DNA of 64,000 bases from Opeltia flavorubescens. Taxonomy: Eukaryota > Ascomycota > Lecanoromycetes > Teloschistales > Teloschistaceae. Below are positions 47,101 to 60,045 of the stretch, piece by piece. Where the stretch lies: positions 1,798,001-1,862,000 of the forward strand of contig KE546967.1 of assembly GCA_000442125.1 (NCBI GenBank), read 5' to 3'. The first letter of the stretch is position 1; each line of letters starts with the position of its first letter. Below the pieces are notes generated by a model, which saw only the letters and a list, made by a program, of their open reading frames with translations, was not told where the DNA came from and searched no databases. The position numbers were made by a program, and so were the translations under genes.

Positions 47101-49229
47101 TTACCGCGTTGCCATGGCACGTGTCACCAATCTCTTCAACGCAAGTTCCTTCTTCTTGAGCTCTTCTGACGGCGAATCTTCGATCTCGAGCTGAGCCATG
47201 GCGTCGCTGAGTGCAGACTCGATCTTCTCTTTAGTACCACGCTTCATCTTCAACGACATGGTAGGGTCTGAAGTGATTTCTTCGACGCGGGAAATGTATG
47301 ATTCTAGCTGTTGTCTAGCTTCGAATCGTTTGCTGAAGGCATCGTCGCTATTCTTGAATTTCTGCGCATCTGTATCACAACGTCAGCATATGCTCAAATC
47401 ATAAAAGCTGCCATTTTAGACACACCGTTGATCATATTCTCAATCTCCGTTGATGATAGTTTGCCAACAGAATTCGAGATAGTAATGTTTGCACTTCGTC
47501 CAGAAGTCTTTTCAGTAGCTGTGACTTTGAGAATACCATTGACATCCACTTCAAACACAACCTCAAGGACTGCATCGCCAGCTTTCATTGGTGGAATAGG
47601 TGCCAGAGTGAACTCCCCAAGGGAAGTATTATCTTCGCAATTGACACGTTCACCTTGGAACACTGGGAATTGCACAGTTTGCTGATTGTCGGCAACGGTG
47701 GTGAAAGTTCGCTTTTTAAGGGTAGGCACAGTGTTACCGCGAGGGACGACAGGGGCAAAGATGTTACCCTCCATAGCGACTCCGAGGGACAAAGGTACAA
47801 CATCAAGAAGGAGAAGATCTGCCGTCTCTGCAGAGGTAGCCTTGCCCGATAGAATACCAGCTTGTACTGCGGCACCATAGGCGACAGCTTCGTCAGGATT
47901 GATGCTCTTTTCGAGCTTCTTCCCATCGAAGAAATCGCTAAGAAGTTTTTGAATCCGTGGAATACGAGTTGAGCCTCCAACGAGCACGATATCGTCAATC
48001 TTGCTCTTGTCCAGTGCTGCGTCTTCCAAGACCTTTTGTACGGGAAGCATAGTACCGGAGAAAGCTTTCTGGTTCAAATCTTCAAAACGAGCACGGGTAA
48101 TGTTTGAAGTGAAATCTTCGCCATCAAAGAGAGAATCAATCTCGACGGTAGCCTGGGTTCCACCAGAAAGAGTACGCTTAGCTCGCTCACAGGCCGTTCG
48201 TAGACGACGCAGCGCGCGAGGGTCACCGCTTAGGTCCTTCTTAGTCTTCCTCTGGAATTCCTTTTTGAAGTGATCAAGCAAATTCGTATCAAAGTCCTGC
48301 CCACCGAGATGTGTGTCGCCGTTCGTCGACTTGACGGTGAAAACTCCGCCTTGAATGTTAAGAACCGAGACATCGAATGTTCCTCCTCCGAGATCGTAGA
48401 TCAGGACATTCTTCTCCTTATCGGACTTGCCAGACCCCAAGCCGTACGCGATGGCAGCGGCCGTAGGTTCGTTGATAATCCGAAGAACTTGGAGATCAGC
48501 AATGGCACCGGCATCTTTAGTTGCTTGACGTTGGTTGTCGTTAAAGTAAGCGGGTACCGTGACGACGGCTTTCTTGACTTTCTTTCCCAGCTTCGTCTCG
48601 GCGACTTCTTTCATCTGCAGACGAGCTCATTAGCGTAGGTCCACGAGCTCAACGGAGTGGCGCCCATACTTTCATGAGCACCATTGCAGAGATCTCTTGC
48701 GGTGAGAAAGTCTTGGTCTCCTTCAAATAATCTACCTGTACGAAGGGGCTGCCATCTCTGTCGACTACTTTGAAAGGCCATGACTCGATATCTTTCTTGA
48801 CAGTGGGATCGTCGAATCTTCGTCCAATGAGACGTCTAATTGGTTGTCAATCATTGCACGTGTAGCTCCATTGCGCTTGGTAGATGGTCCCTACTTGACA
48901 TCAAACACTGTGTTCGCCGGGTTCATAGCAGCCTGATTCTTGGCTGATTCACCGATTAATCGTTCATCGTCGGTAAACGAAACGAAGGATGGCGTTGTAA
49001 GGCTTCCTTGTTCGTTGGCGACTGTAGAACTCGTTAGCTTCAACTTCACACCCTTGAATACAGAGGAATGAAAAGAGACGTACTGATTTCAACTCCGGAA
49101 CCTTCATAATTGGCGACACATGAGTACGTCGTACCTAATTACATCAGTTTCCATTGAGGACCTTCGATGGTTGTTGGAGGACAAACCCAAGTCAATGCCA
49201 ATCGCGCCGTCATAAACCTCGTCCGCCAT
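47101..49229 (-). CDS. SSB1: Ribosome-associated Hsp70 chaperone, Ssb type
   Basis: Six exons (49229-49187, 49134-49084, 49021-48895, 48835-48670, 48614-47426, 47369-47101) splice in phase to 614 residues, matching the 613 of yeast Ssb. The ATPase domain shows [68 protein letters not shown] and [13 protein letters not shown]. The substrate domain follows from about residue 395. The C-terminus ([16 protein letters not shown]) lacks the EEVD of cytosolic Ssa and resembles Ssb, which binds nascent chains at the ribosome with the RAC complex. Three early introns lie within the first 120 codons. The long exon could be mistaken for a truncated 406-residue protein starting at MKEVAETK; the real N-terminus lies upstream. 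Confidence 0.93.
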
Positions 49230-49491
49230 GTTGCGCTAAACTGAAATTCGAGATGGGAACAGGTGAACGCAGATAAGCGGATTGACTTGAAGGTCGAAAT
49301 TCGAGACGGTGAGATGCAAAAATATTTCTTTAGCGAGAGAAATTTCCTAAGAAGCACGGACCAATGGTGTCAGCCGGTTGCGCTAAACTTGTTCTTCAAC
49401 CATAGGGACCCTGAAGAAAACCATCAATATAAAGAATCAAAATATACTGTGTATAAATCGTGGAAGCCATTACTCCAATTAAATGTCTATA

Positions 49492-51352
49492 TCATAATTG
49501 AACATTGCCCTGCTCTTGGCCATCCCTTCTCTGCTCGACACCGTTTTCAACTGTCACAGACCTCGGCCCTATTCCACCGCCCTCGTCCCCCTTTTCTCTT
49601 CCTGTCGTATCCTTCTGCTTCCTCCTCTCCTCCTTTCCTTCATCCCCGCTGCCATCATCCCCTCCCTTCTCTAGTCTCAAGGCTTTCTTAATCTTCTGCA
49701 TATTCTCTTTCCCTCGAGAATAGCCTTCAAGACCCATCAGGACAGCATAACTCTTGGGTACGCACTCCATGGACATATCGACACCACGTGTTTGGAGCGA
49801 GTGTACGAACGCGCGGAAACTACTTGCTGGGGGCTTGTAATGTCCGCTCCGTGGCTGCATGTCTAGAGGGGATATAAGCACGAACCGCCTGTGCTGTGAG
49901 AAAGCATAGGATAAGAGCGTATTGTCATACATTGTAATTTGCCATCCTTCACTTTAATTACCCCTGCGGCCGACACACGTGCACCATGAAGGAAAGACGA
50001 GTGTTGAAAAGCGCCAGACTGCTTGATGCCGATGTATAGGTTGTATGACGTATCGGCAACCTGGTCCACGTCAGGAGATGGGCAAAAAGGTGTAGGGGTC
50101 GAAAAGTGTAAGCATACATATATCCACAGACTCTTCTTTTTCTTCTTCTTCTTTTTCACCGGCTCCTTAGGTGGATGCTTGAATGGCCGGTGCTCGAGCG
50201 CTCTCGCTTTCGCATCATGCATGAAGTCCTTGAAAGTATGTTGAGCCGCGACTGCAACATCCGGTTTTGGCTTCTTCTCCTTTCCCGGGCTTCCTGAATC
50301 GCTATGATCACTGCCTGACAGACTGCTTGATTCTGAACTCGATACGTAGAAGCCTAGGCCTGGACTGGGACTCGGCGCTTCATCCTCCACTCTCACGATC
50401 CCTTTGATGGAATCCCTCCATTCTTCGTTTGTATTGACCCTGACTCCGTTCCGTTTCCAGCACAGCTTTCCCTGCTCGTCCACCTCGACCGCATAATTGA
50501 CCCTTTCTTCTCGTCCGAGATATCTGACTTTCATGCTGTCCAACTTCTCTCTGGAGCAATTCTCGAGACTGACTTGCTTTCCTTCCCCGTAGTCGAGCCA
50601 GTAGAAGAAATTCTCATTCGTAGGTCTCTTCTTCCATTCCGCGTGATATTTGCGCAGGTGGGAACCATAGCGGTGGTCTGGATGAACTCGGCGTCAGCTC
50701 CACAAATATCTCTGAGATTTCATGGTCCGAGAGTCGTCACATCGACAACACGGGTTCCTGCATCCATCGAAGAGAGCTTGACTTACGCAAATCCACCATT
50801 TCAAGAAAATAGGCCAGATCCATTGTCCTCGATGACTTCATCCTTTCCTCCTTGGATGCCTGCCGCCTTCGCCGTCGTTCATCCTGTTCCGAAGGCGAAA
50901 GCACATTGTTATCGTCGGATGAGTATTCGTCACCACCAGCACGACGAGCGATCTTCCCGACCCGACGCCATTGCTCCTGAGCGTCGGTTGAAGTTCGAGA
51001 AGGGTGTTCCCGATCCAACGGCTCCGAGGTTTGCCGTCTACTAGCTGGGCGAGGGGTGGTCAAGTCGCGGTATTTGGCTTCTTTGATTGCCTGCAGTGAT
51101 GATTGTATAATTAGCCACGCTGTTCTGGATCGATGAGAATATGGAAATAATCCATACTTCTGACCATCGCGCTGATGGGCTTAAGCTGAGGCCTTTCAAT
51201 TCGCGCCGAGCTCGGTGGCCGCGGTATGTTCTCTGCAGAGTGCGCGCAGCATCCGACCGTTCCTGTTTTGTAGCTTCACTGTGGTGCTTCTTGTTGAAGT
51301 TCTGTTCGATCTCCTGTTCTTTTACCTCCTGAACTTCGGTGATTGAGGTCAT
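49492..51352 (-). CDS. IQ-motif (calmodulin-binding) fungal protein, five exons
   Basis: Exons 51352-51158, 51090-50787, 50677-50118, 50060-49931 and 49862-49492 join in phase to 519 residues, from MTSITEVQEV. An IQ motif, AARTLQRTYRGHRARRELKG, lies at about residues 32-51, a likely calmodulin or light-chain binding helix. A charged linker with RRRRRQASKEERMK follows, then the conserved block DLHHRYGSHLRKYHAEWKK with FFYWLDYGEG, an acidic/Ser spacer, a run of eight lysines, and a second conserved block IYVADTSYNLYIGIKQSGAF with HSSFLHGARVSAAG. The tail is low-complexity Glu/Lys/Gly. I recognise the two conserved blocks from fungal IQ-domain proteins; the molecular role is not established. The acceptor of the last intron (CTCTAG at 49863-49868) was chosen because nearer AG dinucleotides break the frame. 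Confidence 0.75.
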
Positions 51353-52548
51353 ATTTCCAAGGCGCCGTTGCCGGCCTGACAACGATGGCCGCGGGGTAGG
51401 TCATAGTGGGGTCGGCACTCGAGGGGAGATCGATATGCACGTCAAGTGACCACATCTCTTTGAAAGGACATGCAGGTAAATCAATAGGAGGCAAGATCAT
51501 CGAATGTTCACGCTTTCACACTACATTGTACAGATTGCTCGTTTTGATCAAGTAACGCGGCTCACAACGCTTTGATATGTGCCAAGCAATACACCAATCT
51601 AAATAGTGAAAATCATTAACGGCGCGACATGAGTAGACCACCTCTTCCAACAAGAATTCTGGCAATTTCTAATTCGACAAACATCGAGAAATATGCTGCC
51701 GAGGCTGCGTCAAACGTCAATAAAACTTGGCACTCGCGCCACGTTCATCCATCCACAGAGCACCTTTAGGAGAAATAAACCCCGGTCACAGCGTCCTTCC
51801 TAGGAGATCTCCCGTTGGACGAACGCACAGATCGGCAGTGATCAGCTGTGTCTGGAAGCTGTTTGGAAAAATGGACTGTGGCTGCGGACATGTCTCCGTA
51901 TTTCCATTCGGTAACGAAATGTAACCTGGGTTTTCATCCGATTTCACTACGGTACGTACTACTGTGTCCTCAAATTACATCCAACGTCACTACTACTTGT
52001 ACCTAGAGGTACATAGATATGGCCTTCTCAGTCTGGGATGGAATAATTTGGAAATACGCTGGACCCTGACAGTCCAATTTCGAAGACCAATATTGACATG
52101 ATCTGAGACGAAAAGCGGCGAGGGCACCTCGTACACTCTGAGAAGAGCTAATGCAGGCCTGCATGTTACCAACCGGGGTCAAGACAGAAATCGTCGATGC
52201 TTGGTCCAAGCCAGCGTCAGTCAAGCCAACTTTTGTCCCGTTTCATTGGCTGTCTCTCATTTCATTTGCGCAGGATCTGTGACGTATCCATTGCCCAATG
52301 TACAGCGCGAGAGACATCCCAGGCTCCAGCCCCCTTTCCACCCGCCCATTTCCCAGCTTCGAAGCCACAGTTGCAACCGACCCCAAGACCCTGTCTTTCA
52401 CGCGTTCCAAGCTGCAGCTCTTCGGTGACGTAGAGGAGGTTCCCTCGACGACCAAGTTAATATCCCCAGCCTCCTCTTGTCCCCTTACAGACCAAATTAA
52501 ATTTTCTCCCCTAACCATACCCAACCGCTTGTCACCCCATCTCTGTAT
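51353..52548. other. Divergent intergenic region, 1.2 kb
   Basis: Upstream of the IQ protein (minus) and of the LEA-like repeat protein (plus). The last 300 bp before 52549 are pyrimidine-rich (CT/CCCC runs), common in strongly expressed fungal promoters. No further gene is supported. Confidence 0.45.
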
Positions 52549-55500
52549 ATGACAAGCGAGCCACGATCCTCTGCTTCATACGCATACTATTCCTTTCCTC
52601 CAACCCCGAATAGAGCATCCCCCTCTTCCAGTTCTAAGACCACCTCTCCTCAAACTCCGACCCCGAGTGCGAGGAAACCCAATCCAAAAGAACCTAGCCC
52701 GTCTCCCCAAACAGGGCGCACGTCGAAAAGTATGGCACCATCACCAGCAGCAGGTAAGGGCGCCAGCAACCCACCAAAGACGCCAACCAAACTGGGAAAA
52801 AATCCTGCATCAAGTGCTACTCCAAAGTTGGGCCAATCATCAAAGGCAGCCGACACCCCTAAAAATACTGCAAAATCGGCTACTGAAACCCCTAAATCTG
52901 GTGCCAAAGGTGCCGTAGGCAAAGCGCAGAGCGCAGCGCCTTCAAAACCTACCGGCTCACCTAAGCTACCGCCAAGACCCCAGGGTGGTGCACAAAAAGC
53001 AATGGGCGCCGCGGGAAAAGCACCTGAAGCTGCGGAGAAAGCAAAAGGCAAAGCCGAGGATACCGCCGAAGATACCAAATCAAAAGCAGAAGAAAAGAAA
53101 GGCGGCATTGATCTTCAAGACAATGATCCTGCCAACGAAGCCGATAACGAAGGCGAAACTCCAGGCGGCAAAGTCAGCCAGACCGGCAACGAGACACAAG
53201 AAGAAAGTTCCGCCGTCTCCACATCGAACGAAGATGATGGCGATGGTCTTTCCGAAGCAGTTCCAAATCCTGTTGACGATGATGATGATGACAACGACAC
53301 CGTCGAAGGCGCTAAAGACACATCGCAAGATGACACTGACGCTACTGAGGAGGTCGGTGGTGCTGCAAACGGTGCCACTGGTGCCCTGGGTGGTGTGGCC
53401 GACAAAGCCAAGGACACGACAGGCAAAGTCCAAGATACCGCTGAGGACGCGGCTGAAGGGGACGTAGAAGGGGCTGCTGAAGGTGCAAAAGACACGGCAG
53501 AAGACACCGCTGAAGGTGCCAAGGATACCGCTGATGGCGCCGCGGATGATGCTAAAGATGCGGTACCTGATGAAGCCAATGGTGTTGCCGATCAAGCCAA
53601 AGACACCGCCGATGGCGCCGTTGACGAAGCAAAAGACACCGCCGAAGATGCTGCAGACGGTGTTGAAGACACAGCTGAGGGCGCTGCGGATGGTGTTGAA
53701 GACGCAGTACCTGATGAAGTTGATGGCGCCGTTGACGAAGCCAAAGATACTGCTGAAGGCGCCGCCGAAGACTTACCAGTAGATCTATCTGTCCTCAAGG
53801 GACTTGAAGTCGGCGAAGACGGAAAGGTTCTCAATGCAGATGGTGAACAAATAGGCCAACTCGACGAAGGTGACGCAGAAGACCTTGCCGGCAAGACTAT
53901 TGGTGATGACGGAGAAATCCTCGACGAAGACGGAGACGTCATTGGCCGTTGTAGTGTTCTTCCAGATAAAGCTCAAGAGCTCGCAGACCAAACCAAAGGT
54001 GGCCTTCCCGAAATAGGCGCTCTGGAGGGCTTGGAGGTTGGTGATGGTGGAAACATCATGGGCCCCGACGGCACTGCAATCGGTAAACTCGTCGAAGGAA
54101 ATCCCGGTGATCTAATTGGCAAGACCTTGAATGAGAAAGGAGAAATCATTGATGAGGACGGCGACGTCGTCGGTCGAGCAATGGTTGTTCCTGGTATCGA
54201 TATTCTTGACGGCCATGAAATCGGAGAAGATGGAAAGATCTTCAACCAGGAAGGCGAAGTCATCGGACAACTTACCGAGGGCGACGCAGAACAGCTGGCC
54301 GGTCAGAAAATAAATGATGCAGGTGAAATCCTTGACGAAGATGGCGACGTCATCGGTAGAGCAGAGGTCATTCCACCAGGAGTCGAAGACATGCTTGACG
54401 GAGTCAAGGAAGATGTAGAAGACGCGGCCGAGGATGCTGTACCCAGCATTACACCTGATTTGTCTATCCTTGAGGGCAAGAAAGTAAACAAAAAGGGCAA
54501 GATTCTCGATGAAGAGGGCGAACCAATTGGCCAGCTTACCGAAGACTCTGACATGAAAGCATGCGCCGGGAAAACACCCAATGAGAACGGTGAAATCCTC
54601 GACAAGGACGGCAACGTTATTGGTAAAGTCGAAGTTGTTCCTGGAGAAGCTGCCGATGAAGCGATGAAAGCATTGCATCCAGAGCTGCTCGAACAAGTTG
54701 AGGATGAAGCCCCAGAAGTCCCTGAAATCACCCCAGACTTCTCTATTTTGGAAGGCCTCAAAGTGAACAAGAAGGGACAAGTTCTTAATGAGGAAGGTGA
54801 ACCTATCGGCCAACTCGTGGAAGGTGAGGCCTCCGAATGCGCTGGAAAGAAAATCAACGAAAATGGCGAGATTCTTGACAAGGACGGCAATGTCATTGGC
54901 AAGGTCGAAGTCATTCAGGGCGAAGCTGCCGATGAAGCCATGAAAGAGCTTCATCCGGAGCTTTTGGAGAAAATCGAAGAGGCTGCCCAAGATGCCGTCA
55001 CACCAGATCTATCCATCCTTGAAGGTCTCAAGGTCAACAAGAAAGGTGAAGTCATCAACGAGGATGGAGATGTCGTTGCGAAACTTGCTGAAGGTGAGCT
55101 CGACGCTGTCAAAGGCAAGAAGATCAACGATAAAGGCGAGATTCTTGACGCTGAAGGCAATGTCATTGGAAAAGTTGAACTCGTCCCACAAGAAGGCGAG
55201 GAGGAAGCTACTCCCGAAGTCAATCCTCTATCCATCTTAGAAGGTCTCAAAGTCAACAAGAAAGGAGAAGTAGTCAACGCAGACGGAGATGCTATCGCCA
55301 GGGTCGTGGAGGGTGAGCTTGATGATGTGAAAGGCAAGAAGGTCAACGGCCAGGGCGAGATCCTCGATGACGAAGGAAATGTCATCGGAAAGGTCGAGCT
55401 CATTCCTGAAGAAGGCGAAGAGGAGGATACCGGTCCTGAACTTCCTCCGCTGTCGATCTTAGAAGGTCTCAAGTGCAACAAATATGGTTCCATCGTAGAC

Positions 55501-57627
55501 GAAAAGGGCAACCCTGTCGGAAAACTCGTCGAAGGTGATGCTAAGAAACTATCGAAGAGCGGCGCCCAGTGTGACGCTGAAGGCCAATTCTGGGACGGAA
55601 AAGGACATGTCATTGGTCGCGCCGAAACAATTCCTCAAGAAGATGATGAGGAGGAAGCACCATTCGCCGGTCTTGAAGGCCTCATCGTGGTCAAGGATGG
55701 TTGGGTCCAGGACGAGAACGAGAACGTTGTTGGTGTCCTCACTGAAGGCGATCCCAAGAAGCTTGTCGGACGAGCCGTTGATGAAGACGGTGATGTCATC
55801 GACAAGCGTGGAAATGTCGTGGGTCATGCTGAACGGTATGAGGAGCCAGAAGAACCAGTGGAAGAGAAGCCCGATTTGTCCATACTGAAGGGACTTCCCG
55901 TCAACAAGCAAGGCAACGTCATTGGCCCCGAAGGAGTTCCGATAGCCCGTCTGGTCGAAGGCAATGCGAAGGAGCTGGCAGGCAAGAAGTGCGATGAAGA
56001 AGGACAACTCTGGAACGACAGCGGTAAAGTCATTGGCCGCTGTGAGCTTATCCCTGAGAACGAACGAGAGGCCAAACCCGAAGGACCCTTCGCTGGTTTG
56101 GAAGGTTGCGTCGTAGTCAAGGATGGTATGGTGGAAGATGAAGAAGGTAACACTGTTGGTGTTGTCGTTGAAGGCGATCCTAAAAGGCTCATCGGCCGTG
56201 CCGTGGATGAGGACGGTGATATTGTTGATAAATATGGCAACGTCAAGGGCCACGCAGAGCCGTACGAGGAGCCTCCAGAAGAAGAAGTTGATCTGTCTAT
56301 TTTGGCCGGCAAAGTCGTGAACAAGCAGGGAAATGTTGTTGACGAGCATGGAACTATCTTTGGCCGTATCGCCGAGGGAGATCCCAAGGCCTTGGCTGGC
56401 AGGAAAGTCGATGGCGAGGGCCAAATCTGGAGTGATGACGGAAAGGTCATCGGTAAAGCAGAGCTGATCCCTGGCGGTGAACAATTGAAACCCGAAGGCC
56501 CCTTCTCAGGTTTCGACGAAAAGAGAGTAGGTAAAGAGGGAATGGTGATCGACGGGAACGGCAACATAATCGGGCGTCTTACGGAGGGCCAAGACGAGAA
56601 GGCACTCGAAGGCCGCGAAGTCGACGATGACGGCGATATCCTGGACAAGTCCGGCAACGTCATTGGCAAAGCCGAGCGATGGGAGCCCGAGAAGAAGGAG
56701 CGCCAGATTAATCCCATGTCGGGACACAAAGTCAACAAAGACGGCGAGGTTCGTGACGAGAACGGGGAGCTTCTTGGACGTGTCACTGAAGGCAACCTAC
56801 CGACCCTGATCGGCAAGGAGGTTGACGACAATGGCTACGTCATCGACAACGACGGAAACCGTGTCGGAGAGTGTACATTGATCGAAAACATTGTCGAGGA
56901 GGAGCCAGAGCCAGAAATGACCGAAGAGGAGCTGGAAGCTCTCAGGAAGAAGGAACAGGATGCCGAAGTTGCAAATAAGATGAACTACATCCTTACCCAA
57001 ACACTAGAAAGAATCGATCCGGTATTGAAGAACATCACAGAGGTATGTATCATCCGCAGATCCCCATCCCTTGCAAAGCTAACGTGAATCCAGCGCCTCG
57101 ACAAAGCAGATCGCACACCCAAAGAAGAGCTCGACGAGGAAGAGCTAGTCAAAGATGTCAAGCCAATGCTGGAAGAAGGTGGCCGCATCCTGCAAGAGTG
57201 TAATGGTGCCATTCGCGGTCTCGATCCAGATGGATCCATTGCTGCGAATGCCAAAGCTCGCGCTGCCAGCGGTGAAGCAACACCAGAAGAGCATCGACTT
57301 GCAGAGAACCTCAAAGAGCTGACTACCAACGTTGTCAAGACGATCGATAACGCCAAGAAGAGGGTCGCTGATATGCCCCATGCGAAGAAGGAACTCAGCC
57401 CTCTATGGGGCCTCCTCACAGAACCACTTTTCCAGATCATCGCCGCCGTCGGCTTACTGCTAAGTGGTGTACTAGGCTTGGTCGGCAAGCTTCTGAATGG
57501 TTTGGGTCTGGGAGGCTTGGTCAACGGTATACTAGGCGGCTTGGGCATCGATAAGTTGCTAGGAAGTATGGGACTCGGGAGTATAGGTGAAGCCCTCGGC
57601 TTTGGCGGTGGGAAGAAGAAGAAGTGA
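52549..57627 (+). CDS. Giant LEA-like protein with 14 DUF3659 repeats
   Basis: Exons 52549-57042 and 57094-57627 (51-nt intron) give 1675 residues. Residues 1-135 are Pro/Ser/Thr-rich and disordered. About 135-250 is Ala/Lys then acidic. About 250-410 carries LEA-like 11-mers (AKDTAEDAADGVEDTAEGA) that form amphipathic helices. About 410-1455 contains fourteen tandem units, each built around 'ILEGLKVNKKGEVxxxDG' and 'GEILDxxGNVIGKVE'; the Gly-Asp turns suggest a beta-hairpin repeat, the fungal DUF3659 family. The last 190 residues form a conserved coiled region plus a hydrophobic Gly/Leu tail from about residue 1610, like DUF6987, ending GGGKKKK. LEA proteins protect membranes and proteins in desiccation, but the role of this family is not known. 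Unit 8 onward is more diverged. The long minus-strand frames opposite it are codon-bias artefacts. Confidence 0.85.
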
Positions 57628-58070
57628 GCTCGGATTGATCTGGTTCTCCATTCTTCATTGGCTAAGATTGGTTCTTTTCATCGTGTTGTAATATTTTTGG
57701 GTAAAAAAGCGTTCCGTTTCAATGAGCATATATATCCGTCCATAGTTTCTTGTTGTACAACATCCTAATATCTATGAGCTTTGTCAAAATCGTTACTCCA
57801 ATCACCATTGATACCCGATCTGGTCATGGCTGTTCACGAACACCTTCGTTTTGCGACCTTGTGTCACACTGAAAGCTCTTCTCTTAGGAAGGGCGCAAAC
57901 CAGATATTTGGATNGCAAGCGATACAGAGAATCATTACATCTATTTAGAGTACCAATGCTCTAGCTGCTACGTAAAAATACAGTCTCCACACTCGCGAAA
58001 AGTATCCCCATTCTAACATGTTTCATGGCCGTTGAGGGCCGAGCCCACGAAAATCCCTCCCTTTGATCGC
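57628..58070. other. Convergent intergenic region
   Basis: 3' ends of the LEA-like gene (plus) and the phosphotransferase (minus). One N at 57914. Nothing else recognised. Confidence 0.5.
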
Positions 58071-59605
58071 TTATTCTCCTTTAGGCAAGCCTCCCTTTGC
58101 AGCCTGCTGCGTCCCTAATGGCGCTCCATTCTGATATGTGCCCCGCGACGCAGCTTGGTTTGGAGCAGGCTTAGGGGTGATCGTCAAGCAGTTGATGCCC
58201 AGATACGCACATATGCTATTGATAACAAGTAACGCCCAACGAAAGTAGACCACCAGAGCAAAAACGAAGTATGCTCGTAGATACCAAAGCTCGACCGTCG
58301 CAGTAACAGCAGGCAAGCCTATACGTGGCAAGTTGCCGAGCAATGCTCCTCCAATTAGGGGGACAAGCATCACCGTCCACAGCGGAAATGGTTGACGAGT
58401 GAGATGAGCCAGGATAATCTTGGTTGTCATCCGTCCAAAGACGAAGGACATCGTAAGACAGAAAAGGACGAGCCGGTTCTCTCGCATCAAAGTCGAATAG
58501 GGTGAGTATAACCAAGCTGCACAGGAGCCGGTGAAGACGGTGATAGGCAGCCACTCAATGAACAAAGGTGCAATTGGAAGGCTCTTTTCTCGGCGAGCAT
58601 GAACGACGTTCAGTAAACAGGCCGGAAGATGTATGAATAGGAAAGTCCCAAAGATGACGGGAATCCAAATGTCGACGACTGATGCAGACCCAAAGACTGA
58701 AGGCCACGCAACGAGATCGGTGATTGGCTGAGTCCAGATCTGGGGTCCATAGTATCCTGATAACAACATCATTGAACAAGCAATAATTAGGCCCTCTAGC
58801 AGAATGCTTAGCTTGATATTCCGTCTCGAATAAAATGTCTCACCTGTTGGGCCATTGAAGTATCCGAGGTAGAGAGTATGGGTATGGTAAGTCTCCCAAG
58901 TAGAGAAGAACATTGGCAGGCAGGGTATCAGAGCAGTGAATACTCCCTTTGGTGAGGGGCCTAAGCCCATGGCAGCTGTCTCGCAAAGGCTTGCCAGCGT
59001 GCAGTTTAAGGAATCGATCCCATGACCAGAAGACTGTTAGCCAATTAAGGTAATATCTGAGCAAAGTTTTACCTACTCAAAAAGCTCACCGAGCCCACTT
59101 GATTGACCAGTTCTTCGTGCTTGCTTGCCGTCCACGTTGTCCATGGTTGAGTACCTAAATGCAAGCGAGCGATCAGGAATAAAGTTCTACATTCCAACCC
59201 AGGTCTTCCGGTCAATGACTTACATCCATAAGCCAAGGGCAAAGCTGTAGTAAAGCCATGATGGAGCCTGCAGACCACCTTAGCTACTTGCACCTAATGG
59301 TATTTGTTGCCGCCGGGATCCAATAAGCATTCTATACCGGCCCAATCAAGTCTGGTACGAAGATCTCCAGAAGTATGACATTTGCCAGGATGCAACCAAA
59401 ACCCAGTAAAGTGACCATATTCGGTGCGAGCCATAGCGGGAGAAGTTCCACGAAGCCATTCCACTGTATATTTCTTTAGTGTCTTGGGGAAAGGGATGGT
59501 GCCGCATTTGGAGCATACGTAATGCTTTAAGATGTATTTTGATATCAAGGATTTATCCACGCTCGAATATTTGTAGGATTTGAGATGGACCAAAGCATCC
59601 TCTGA
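58071..59605 (-). CDS. Choline/ethanolamine phosphotransferase (CDP-alcohol phosphatidyltransferase)
   Basis: Exons, read leftward, are about 59605-59519 (5' part unresolved), 59463-59338, 59267-59224, 59154-59077, 59025-58844 and 58795-58071. They give [55 protein letters not shown] and the family motif D-G-x2-A-R-x8-G-x3-D-x3-D around [19 protein letters not shown], continuing [13 protein letters not shown]. Then follow [18 protein letters not shown] and several C-terminal membrane helices. The enzyme transfers phosphocholine or phosphoethanolamine from CDP-alcohol to diacylglycerol in ER/Golgi membranes (Kennedy pathway). Odd: the intron 59026-59076 splits the third catalytic Asp codon and must end in GG instead of AG to stay in phase. 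A 48-nt intron (58796-58843) has no stop and could be retained silently. The start codon was not resolved; a short upstream exon is likely. Confidence 0.8.
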
Positions 59606-60045
59606 AACACACTCATGGGCAGCGAGACCTGTCTTAGATAAGTCAAGGTACGCGAAATGGCAATTTCAGCATACTGTTACTTTTCATCGTAAAAGAGTTG
59701 TCGAGAGACGGCCGTTCGTGGACCTAGGACAGATTGAAAGAAGGTTCAATGCAATGCTCCAATCCATAAGGCTTTTCTGCCAGGTAAGTAACTGATGCTT
59801 ATGTCTAGTCTAGAATGCAAAGTTCGCAAAAAAGCATACAATTAATTCGATTGGTGGTACCGTGTTTCCAAGCGCTGGTCTCCGATATTCGGCTACTCTT
59901 ATTTGACATGCAAGCTCCTCGTGGACCCCTTTTTTCACGTGATAGGTGGAATAAAACGTGGGAAACTACCGCATTTTCATGCACGTTCGTAAAATATGGA
60001 TTACTTGATCGAATTCACATTCAGCAGCACATTTAAATTTTGTAT
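59606..60045. other. Intergenic between two minus-strand genes
   Basis: It should hold the missing first exon and promoter of the phosphotransferase and the 3' end of Usb1. A candidate upstream ATG lies near 59687, but no splice solution keeps the phase. Confidence 0.4.

Noticed and set aside
47655-48638. Plus-strand frames opposite the Hsp70 gene
   Set aside because: Shadows of a highly conserved minus-strand exon; no domain.
54112-56831. Long minus-strand open frames (up to 335 codons) opposite the LEA-like gene
   Set aside because: They mirror the repeated, codon-biased plus-strand coding sequence, occur in several frames at once and have no start or splice logic of their own.
58071-58970. 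A complete 299-residue protein starting at MGLGPSP
   Set aside because: Conserved catalytic exons lie upstream to about 59605 and the frame reads through a 48-nt intron; the Met is internal.
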